From Epiperipatus broadwayi (lineage: Eukaryota > Onychophora > Udeonychophora > Euonychophora > Peripatidae), in contig JAQFVV010012969.1 of assembly GCA_028023455.1 (NCBI GenBank), positions 298,450-362,449 on the forward strand: DNA of 64,000 bases. The letters run 5' to 3'. A program made the position numbers and the translations under genes. The notes under the pieces are model-generated. The model saw nothing but the letters and a program-made list of their open reading frames with translations. It had not been told where the DNA came from and ran no database searches. The stretch's first letter is position 1; every line of letters begins with the position of its first letter. Positions 55,925 to 64,000 of the stretch are shown piece by piece.

Positions 55925-56975
55925 CAATCTTATTATTAATTAGAGGGGATTTGAACTCAAAGTTTCAAGCCCCCTTCAGTCATCCAACTCCATCTTATGC
56001 AACCAAAACTCATGACCACACATACATGTGAAAAAAATAAATGATCAATATATGTACTTCATGCTGAACCAGCACTCATCAGTTGGTCTGGGTCATTATC
56101 TCCCATATATATATAATCAGTGCTCGGTTTATATTAAAATGGCAAATCTTCAAGCTTTAATGGACAGGCTTCAATGTTCTCCACTCTCCAACTCTTTAGC
56201 CATCCATATCATTGAAAATTTGATGATGACAAGTTCAAAGCCCTTGTTTGCCAATTTTATATTGTCATACCCATGTTGACCGCAAGTCATTCTGATCCCT
56301 CATACGTAGGATCTTAAGACCATTTAGCACAGAAGAGGGATCGGTAGATAACAAGCTGAATCTGTAATATTTAAATACAAATATAGTATATATATTTAAA
56401 CTAGATGTAACTAGAGAATTTGAATTCTCTCTCAGTCATCCACTCCATCTTCACACATGACCACATACATGTGAAAAATATAAATGATCTCCAATATACA
56501 TATTTCAAGCTCAATCGGCACTCATCAGTTGGTCTGGATCATCATCTCCCCCACACATATATAATCACTGCTCAGTTTATATTAAGATAGCAAATTTTCA
56601 AGCTTTAATGGACAGGCTTCAAGGTTCTCCATTCTCCAACTCTTTAGCCATCCATATCATTGAAAATTTGATATGTTCAAAGCCCTTGTTTGCCAATTTT
56701 GTGTTGCCATGTCTATGTTGACCACAAATCATTCTGGCCATTTACCACAGAAGAGGGTTGGGCAGAGTACAGGCTGAATCTGTAATATTTATACTTAAAC
56801 TAGATGTAATTAAAGAATTTGAACTTGGCTTTCAAATTCCCCTCAGTCATCCACTCCATCTTATACAATTGATACCCAAGACCACATACATGTGAAAAAG
56901 ATAAATGATCTCCAATATATTATTTTGTGCTGAGCCAGCATTCATCAATTGGTCATATAATCTTCCAAATACTGC
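55925..56975 (-). mobile_element. Family B tandem array, three diverged units (B4)
   Basis: Units start at about 55935, 56405 and 56815 in the same orientation. Each has the B-box-like complement ('gatttgaactc'), a 'catacatgtgaaaaa' block and the ribozyme region; the first two also carry 'ctttaatggacaggcttca'. The third unit stops soon after its ribozyme. Units differ by many substitutions, so this array is older than the one at 42457. Confidence 0.85.
56044..56087 (-). ncRNA. Hammerhead ribozyme-like motif (family B)
   Basis: Minus strand: ACCAA, CTGATGA, GTGCT-GGTTC-AGCAT, GAA, GTACATAT, A, TTGAT. The core is intact; A15.1 has become G, which can still pair with U. The second unit's motif (56490-56533) also keeps CTGATGA and GAAA but has a poor stem II. 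The third (56911-56953) has lost GAAA. Confidence 0.6.
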
Positions 56976-56979
56976 ATCA

Positions 56980-58090
56980 ATGAAATATCCTGTAAATGTG
57001 GAATGACATAGATCAGTGAAAGCAGTTGACCCATTGGGGGGGGGGGGAGCATAAAGTAGTGAATGAAGAGGGAAAACATTAGATGGGGGGGGGGGGTAAA
57101 CGGGAAATTTTTTTAAAGAAGCTGCTCATATTATGATGGCACATAATCCTTAAGACAATTTACTGTGGCAACTTCTTAATGCTTGTAAATTACTAGTTAG
57201 TCTTGCTCTTTAGAAAAAAATAAAGGAATCAGGAGGAGTTTCGTAGATAAATATATCAAATTTTTGCTGACAATTGCCTTTGAGATAATAGCCTAGTTGT
57301 TTAAGCATCATCTTAAATTCAGTATTCACAAATCTAATGATTCCTCAAGTTTAATTCAAATGCTAGTGTTATCGTTGTTCAGACTAGCAGGACCTGCAGA
57401 AGAGAGAATAATAGCAATTGAAAAGCGTTATATACTAACTCGTGCTCATTATCAATTGAATGTATTTTAAAAATTTAAATAGGGTTTGAATTTTTTTAAA
57501 GCATTTAACAATTCACTTTTGACGAAGGAAATAGTCCATTACATAATTATAAATTTATTGGATTGAATGAATGCTCCCATTACTTATACAATTTCTAATT
57601 AGATATACATAGAAATTTTTTCAGCTTAAGATTAGTTTCATTTACTTTTCAAATTTAAATGACTTTGCTAATTGGAAAAACATAATTTATACAGGTAGAA
57701 AGGGTTACAAAACTAAATAAAAAATTCATTTAATGACCTAAACACTATATACATTATTTTCTTTAGGAACATTCTTTTTTGATTAAAGAAAGTGAATGTC
57801 ATATTTCACTAATAGTAATTCAACTAGAAAGCTAGAGATAAATAAATCTTTTTTTTAGATCTATTGTCACGTGAGAACACAGCTTCATATAAATTATGAA
57901 GTCATTATAATTCAGTTTAATCTAAAAATATTTTCATAAAACAAATTTATCTTTGTATGCACATATATAATGATTGACTTTCTTGTAATTCAGCAACTGA
58001 CAATTCAACAATTCCTTTTAATTTAGATAAAACAAAAGGGTTCTTCAAATAATTATATTCAATTTTTATTTTAGTAATATTTTTAATTAA
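56980..58090. other. No gene seen
   Basis: Two G-runs at about 57036-57048 and 57085-57096; otherwise AT-rich with chance ORFs. Confidence 0.5.
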
Positions 58091-58094
58091 TTTT

Positions 58095-58795
58095 GGTACT
58101 TGTGAGTTTTCCTGTAAACCAAGATGGCAGCCTGTATTTTTGATAAATATACAGTTTCGAGGCCTACGATTTACTGAAGATGTGTTAGTTGTTAAATTAA
58201 AACAAAATTAATAGATTGACTGCTAAATTTTTAAAAAGGAATAAATTCTGATAAATTTCATTAAAAAGCTTTATTTCAATTTTTTTTTTTTTACTAATAT
58301 TATAACGTTGGCAGCAACGAAATACTCTTAACTATTGTTGTTTTTGTTTTGTTTTTTTTGTCAGCTGTTTTTTTGTTTTTTTTTGGTAAATGATCATAAT
58401 CATAAAAATTTGGCAATATCCTCTCACAGAATGTGGTGCAGTGGACTATTTCCAAAGGTATGGGATCCTGCCCTCCCAAAAAGTTTGCGTTAATGGTCAA
58501 AGGTGTGGTTGCACGCCACAGACATGAATAAAATGTAAATACTGTATTTATATTTATATTTTTTTTGTTAATAAGTTAATCCAAAAAAAGGAAATAAACT
58601 GTAAATATGGTAATTAATTTTTCCTCCATTATTTCTTTTTTAAAAATAATTGTAATAAAAAAATACATAAAATTATCAAATACGATATTTCTTAGTAAGC
58701 ATTTTTTTGTAAACACACCCCCCCCTGGAAACTATAGAGTTATCAAAAATATGGGCTGCCATCTTGGTTTAATTGAAAACTCATATGTATCTTAA
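58095..58795. mobile_element. ~700-bp terminal-inverted-repeat element
   Basis: About 58095-58165 recurs inverted at about 58725-58790. The shared core is 'ccaagatggcagcc' against 'ggctgccatcttgg', with flanking 'gagttttc'/'gaaaactc' and 'tatttttgataa'/'ttatcaaaaata'. A 66-codon minus frame inside (58300-58500) has no known domain. Probably a non-autonomous DNA transposon. Confidence 0.72.
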
Positions 58796-58799
58796 TTTG

Positions 58800-59330
58800 A
58801 AACATACGTATAAACTTAAAAATAATTTCAGTATAAAGAATCTTAATTTTCCACATTTGCATTCATCATGATTTTGAACCATAATATGATCAAAAGTTTA
58901 ACCAATTCATGAAATGATAGTTTTACAAATTGGATGATTATAAAATAAATTATTTCACAATAAATAACCTTATCAAAAAGATGTGCTCACATGACCATAA
59001 AAGAAATTATACATTTCCGATAATGAAAAAAACCACAAAAATAGTTTCAAGTTGTACACTGTAATATAACAAACCAAAATAAATATATCTATGAACTGTA
59101 ATACGTAACACTATCTTAATATCTACAATAAAAAAACTATATTTATAGTTTAAATTAGAAATTAAAATAAAAAAATTAAAAATAAGTGATAAAATGTAGA
59201 TATTTATCATTTAGGAATATAGTATTACAATATTAATATTCATTATGTAATCCATTAATATTACTGCATTTACACCCTGTACAGAAAATTTTATAGAAAC
59301 ATATGGCAATGTTTAATAAAAAATCAACTA
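58800..59330. other. No gene seen
   Basis: AT-rich, nothing recognised. Confidence 0.5.
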
Positions 59331-59337
59331 TTTTGCA

Positions 59338-60035
59338 GTCATGTTTCTGAAAACGTAATCTAATATCATCAGCTGCTCAGGAGTCCAATTGAGATCACAT
59401 CAAACATAACAACTCCATTTCTATATAAATAGAATTACAATGCTGAATTTGATATTAAAGTATTAATATAAATTAATAACGGAAACTTTAGTTAAACTAC
59501 TACTAAATTTCACATTCAAACGTTAATAGCAGAATATTTCCTACATAGGATTAATAAAAAGTAAAATGAAAACTTGATTAAAACCGAATTTAATAGATAA
59601 AATTTTAAATATATATCTACGTATGAAAGAATTTACACATTTAAATTTTGAAATAAAGATATTAAAAAATATGAGGATCTCATAAAGAAAGATTAGTTAA
59701 AGAAAGTTTAAATGTTTTTTGTAATTCTTTATAGATTCGTTGCAAACATATATTGGTATATATATTAAGAATAATCCTTGATAACAAACATAATATGGTC
59801 AAAATGATGGAAAATCGAAATTAAAAATGGCTCACAAACAAGATTTGAAAAGAAAGTGTATTAAATGAATTTTTTTAAATACATTTAATTTCAAATTGAG
59901 CTTTGCAATTTTATTTAAATAAAACTGAGAAGTGGGGTCATGTGATATATGACTTTTTTATTTGTTATTGAATTGCTATATTTGATATGATCTCAATTGG
60001 TATTATGGGTAACTGATATCAGATATCATTCACAG
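59338..60035. mobile_element. ~700-bp terminal-inverted-repeat element
   Basis: 'ccaattgagatcacatcaaa' near 59391 recurs inverted near 59975-59998. The outer 'catgtttctg' (59340) recurs as 'cagaaacatg' (about 60033). Arms are ~75 bp and imperfect. The interior is AT-rich without an ORF. Non-autonomous. Confidence 0.65.
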
Positions 60036-60432
60036 AAACATGCGTCCTGCAAAAAATAAGATTGCATGTTTCAATAAAAATTTCTATAAAGAATATAAAT
60101 ACAATAACATTAGTAGATTATTAGAATATTAAATATACGTTCTTTCATAATTACAATACATTATAAACTTAAAAGAAAGTGCTGTAAATATAGCTAGAAT
60201 GTGAAATTAAAAGTTATGGTCACACAAAATATAAATATTTCTTGCCATTTAAAAATACAAATAACTGTGTGAGTCAATAAAATTAAAAGATCAAAAAAAA
60301 TCAATGGCCAGTTGAACGCAAAGTCTAAATTTAAAATTACAAAAATTCAAATAAAAAGCATAAAAATTTAAGATTATCCAAATGAAATAAACTTCTAATT
60401 ATAGAGACTATTATATTTCAAAGACAAAATAA

Positions 60433-61065
60433 GAAATATGTATATTGGTGATTATTTATCTTTTCTACATGTGTGCGGTCATGTGAATCAGTAGTATGAG
60501 ATAGTGTGGATAGTTAAAGATTTCTTGAAAGTCTGAGCTCAAATCCCTTATATTTACAATTAAGTTCCAGGTATAAGAATGCCTGTATTTCAAAACTTGC
60601 ACATTCTTCCCATCTCTGTTCTGTGCATTTAAATGGATACTGTCCTATACATGAGATGTCAGAGTGACTTGAGGTCAACATGAGCATGACAACAATATTG
60701 GCATCAACATGGGATTTGGACATTCTATCATCAGGTTTCAATGGTATGGATGGCTGAAGAGTTGGAGATTGGAGTAGATTGAATCCTGTCCATTAAAGTA
60801 TAAAAATTTGCTACCTTAATATAAACTGAGCATTGATTATATGTGTGGGGGGGAGATAATAATCTGGATCAACTGATGAGTGCTGGTTCAGCACGAAATA
60901 CATATATTGGTGATTATTTCTTTTCTACACTTGTGTGGTCATGTGTATCAGTAGTATGAGATAGTGTGGATAGTTGAAGGTTTCTTGAAAGTCTGAGTTC
61001 AAATCCCTTATATTTACAATTAAGTTCCAGGTATAAGAATGCCTGTATTTCAAATCTTATAAATT
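60433..61065 (+). mobile_element. Family B tandem, about 1.35 units (B5)
   Basis: The block 'tattggtgattatt' at 60443 repeats at 60905 (period about 462 bp), and the following ~160 bp repeat too. The left end of the insertion lies inside the ribozyme (it begins GAAATATGTATATTGG). The tRNA-like region 'agtgtggatagttgaagg' ... 'gagttcaaatccc' looks like an A box and a B box, so polymerase III transcription is possible. Confidence 0.86.
60868..60911 (+). ncRNA. Hammerhead ribozyme (best family B copy)
   Basis: ATCAA (60868-60872), CTGATGA (60873-60879), stem II GTGCT (60880-60884) with AGCAC (60890-60894), a perfect 5 bp around GGTTC, GAA (60895-60897), stem III ATA-CA-TAT (60898-60905), cleavage A60906, TTGGT (60907-60911) pairing with ATCAA through one wobble. 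Every invariant hammerhead base is present and the stem II closing pair is G-C as in classical examples. Confidence 0.85.
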
Positions 61066-61069
61066 TGAT

Positions 61070-62070
61070 GGTAAAATTATTAATGCCAAAATTATATTTG
61101 AAAGAAGGGAAGGGGGGTGCAATATTATATTTAATTATCTTTTCCTTTTTAAACTGAATATTAAGAGAAAACAAACATTAACTTTGTTTTGTTTTTTTAC
61201 TTGTAACTATTTTCATTTATTTGTTTTTATAAAAGACTTAATTTCTCTGTTTATTTAAACATATATTTATATTAAAGTAAAACATCATTCATACATTATT
61301 GTGTATATGGAAGCAGTAATGATAATACACAAAAATAAATATAATTGTTTTCATATATCTGTCCAGGTTTTTAAGAAACGAGAAGAAAAATATTAATAAT
61401 AAAATTAAAAACTTAAAAATTATAATTTTTCTGCACGCACTCCCTCTATGAACATCATTATGAATTATTTTTCAGTCAACCATTTTCTCTTCTTGCAAAT
61501 TCAGTAGGCAATCAAATATGTAGTTGCAATCACAGATAAAGAACACAGTTTTTTTCACCTGCTATATCACTGCTATGAATTAATAAATGAAAATTTGTTC
61601 AAAATGTCCCCAAAGTACAGATTCAATAAAAGGGGGCAGTTCTATTGTGATAAAAATAATTAACTTAGTAATAAAAAAGCCATGTGCTGAGTACGCAGGT
61701 GAACAGTATGAATGTGATCTATATTTAATTTACTACTGTAGAATTATTTTCATAATTACATTATTTTTATATTAATCATTTTTGTTAATGTTTTAATGAG
61801 TATAACTTTCTAATTAAATTGTGTCATAAATATATAGTTTAAGTAATTTATAAATACTAAAAAAAGTATTTATTTATTTCACACAGCAATCATTCAGCGT
61901 ATGTAAATGATCTTAAATCATTAAGAGAATGAGAAAAGTTATGAAGTATTTCCTTTATGCGTTAATATAAAAAAAAATTTTTTCAGAGAGAGAAAAATTT
62001 CATAACTCCATTTCTCTTTGAATTTATCACTATATACTCTGCCTTCACCTTCTCCATAACGGTAACTTTT
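61070..62070. other. No gene seen
   Basis: AT-rich, chance ORFs only. Confidence 0.5.
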
Positions 62071-62075
62071 AATAC

Positions 62076-62245
62076 AAATGCAATTTATCCACTCTACTTT
62101 GAACACTTTTTAGCAAAAACTTTTTTATTGTACATATATACATACACAATCTTATGTTTCGACTGTCCTGCAGTCTTCTTCAGTTCTACTTTGAACTCTT
62201 ATTAACACTAATACGTGTTCAAAGTAGAGTGAATAAATTGCATTT
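62076..62245. mobile_element. Foldback element with hammerhead-like core
   Basis: 31-bp arms at 62076-62106 and 62215-62245 ('caatttatccactctacttt' and its near complement) flank a core. On the minus strand (62139-62183) the core reads CTGAAGA, A, GACTG-CAGGA-CAGTC, GAA, ACATA...TATGT, A. Stems II and III pair perfectly, but I find no good stem I. This CTGAAGA...GAAAC pattern is familiar from Penelope-like element termini. Confidence 0.7.
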
Positions 62246-62259
62246 ATATAAGATATTAC

Positions 62260-64000
62260 ACCAAAATAAAGGAAGTGAACATCAAGCATTGCTAACTTTT
62301 AATAGAATGGTTCAATACAGTATTCAACATCAATTTCTACCCACAATTTTGATTACCAATCATCTACAGCCATCTTTTTAAAAAATGTTGATTTTTTTTT
62401 TTAAATGTCTTCCATTTTTTTAAGTAGTGGCCATTTTGTAAAAAAAAAAAAATGACATCATGGAATACTGACTTTACAAAAACCAATGTCACTTTCATAA
62501 GGATAAAATGGCAAGATTCATCCTAAGAGGAAACAAATGCTGTACAAGATTTATTGATTATTTAATTAAATCAAATTTACATGATATGCATTTGTTTACG
62601 CAATTTTATTCCTATTTTTGTAATAGGATCTGCAACACACTGAAGACAAATGTTTTCATTGTGAATGTAAATAATCTCCATAAAAAAAAATAAACAAATT
62701 TTATTCAGCACAAAATTAAAAATAAACTTCCATTATGTATAGAACTTAGATGCACCAAAAATAAATTGAAAAACATGTACATTAATTAAAATATACAACT
62801 TACTTAACTAACTTTTATTTAATAGTTCCTTACTTACAAAAATTGATCCCCACTTCTGACCGAAATTACCTGCTATTGTAAATATAAACAATATTGGCAA
62901 AAATATATATACATATTCATTCGCTCACATTATTAAAATGACAATAATCCACTATTCATTACATCTTTAAATCAAATTTTTACTTAATTAGATAATATTT
63001 CTGCCAAAAAAATCAGATTGATTTTTTTAAAAAAAATTACGCCCCCAAAAGTTCAGTTTTATAGGTTCCATAATTACAAAATCCACTGACAATATGATAT
63101 AAACTGCACCAAAAGTAAAATTAATGTTGACTATGGTAATTTTTTTGTACCTATCTTGTCCAACTTACTGATTTCAAAATGGTGACTATAAAATTTAAAA
63201 TTATCATTAAAACAAAATAGCATTGGAAATAACATTTATTATACACTATATTTACACACACGCATTAATATACTTTTTTTCTTATTAATAATATATTTTG
63301 TAAATTGTTCTACCACTAACAATTTTTTGTCCTCCCATTTTCAAGTTGTTGGGGGCTTTTTTTTACCAGATATTTAATATTTATTGCATATTTTGAATCT
63401 GCAGTAATAAATTAAATTTTTTGCTATAATTATATTGGCATTTTTTTTTATATATAAACAGGAAGTATAAAAATAAATTTGTAATTAAAGCAGTGTATAA
63501 AAAGAAAACAGATTCAAATAAATGAATAAATATTACAAAAAGGGATTGAAACACATGAATTGGTATTTATATTACGCATTGTTTAGATAGTAAAACTGAT
63601 CGTAAAAAATATTTCATATGTAGGATCAACAAAAAAATCAATTAAAAACCAGGCTAAAACAATATCTAAAGGACAGAAATTTGAATATATTGTACCGGTA
63701 AAAATCACCATGCCTAATCACACACAGTAATCCGAATTCGAACCCAGCCCACGTCTAGGAATAAATTCCAAAATGCAAACTAAATTCAAACCCAAAACCC
63801 TGGCATGACCCATCGATGACAACATTACAACAGTACGGGGTTTTCCCTTTACTAGCTCATCGAAAAAACACAGACTAAATTACCTACAATCAGCTATTTC
63901 ATAGATATCTTATAGTCGGGATATTGGTACGGCTAATAATTTAATGTATATATTTAAGTTGTCAATACAGACAGCAGGTGATTGACTCGATTTCGAGAGT
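62260..64000. other. AT-rich, no gene seen
   Basis: Short ORFs only. A B-box-like 'gctgggttcgaattcgg' on the minus strand near 63735-63751 may mark a SINE relic. Nothing else recognised. Confidence 0.5.

Noticed and set aside
60514-61174. Two minus-strand frames with an identical C-terminal segment as paralogous genes
   Set aside because: The shared segment is simply the tandem duplication of the family B unit read in the antisense direction.

Overview
The window is a very AT-rich, gene-poor stretch of eukaryotic DNA. No open reading frame looks like an ordinary host exon, and no ribosomal RNA gene, operon structure or CRISPR array is visible. Its content is repeats: an RTE-type LINE, a Penelope-like relic, tRNA-like SINE heads, many foldback elements and short tandem repeats. 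An invertebrate genome is likely. A mollusc, possibly a cephalopod, is my best guess from the repeat style, but I cannot prove it from sequence alone.

The only long coding region is at 31661-34387 (minus), the 908-residue endonuclease/reverse-transcriptase ORF of a nearly full-length RTE element (about 31411-34670). A missing A in a homopolymer detaches its last ~75 residues. Its stop codon lies inside the (TGA)n tail. Truncated or decayed relatives lie at 5895-6085, 6560-6985, 14565-15215, 23100-23680, 37955-38035 and 41130-41310. A GIY-YIG domain relic of a Penelope-like element lies at 50136-50470. A decayed, unrecognised coiled-coil-containing coding region runs from 27579 to about 29800.

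The most striking feature is a set of dispersed, partly tandem repeats of about 450-470 bp that carry hammerhead-ribozyme cores. Family B (24300, 41560, 42457, 55925, 60433) has CTGATGA, a stem II such as GTGCT/AGCAC, GAAA, a tiny stem III and a matching stem I. Family A (2490, 7862, 21903, 26700, 35434, 50881) has the same architecture with a different sequence and a two-part stem I. A third, decayed pair lies at 8690-9115, and hammerhead-like cores occur in two foldback elements (52756-52956 and 62076-62245). Tandem units with one type I hammerhead each fit the class of non-autonomous retroelements called retrozymes, which are thought to borrow reverse transcriptase from autonomous elements.

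Layout: 1-10 kb has family A copies, a foldback, a tRNA-like head and LINE relics. 10.8-13.9 kb has a 2.2-kb unknown element (D1) between 181-bp direct repeats, next to a diverged ~70-bp minisatellite. 13.9-21 kb has a LINE relic and little else. 21.9-31.4 kb is dense with repeats, including a ~1.1-kb segmental duplication (25.5-26.7 kb against 30.4-34.8 kb) whose two copies serve as empty-site controls for four insertions. 31.4-34.7 kb is the LINE. 37.6-40.4 kb has a near-perfect palindrome and a second copy of the unknown element (D2). 41.5-43.5 kb has family B copies, including an almost exact 468-bp tandem pair. 48.7-53 kb has foldbacks, the Penelope-like relic and an old family A tandem. 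55.0-57 kb has telomere-like repeats and a three-unit family B array. 58-62.3 kb has two terminal-inverted-repeat elements, another family B tandem and a foldback.
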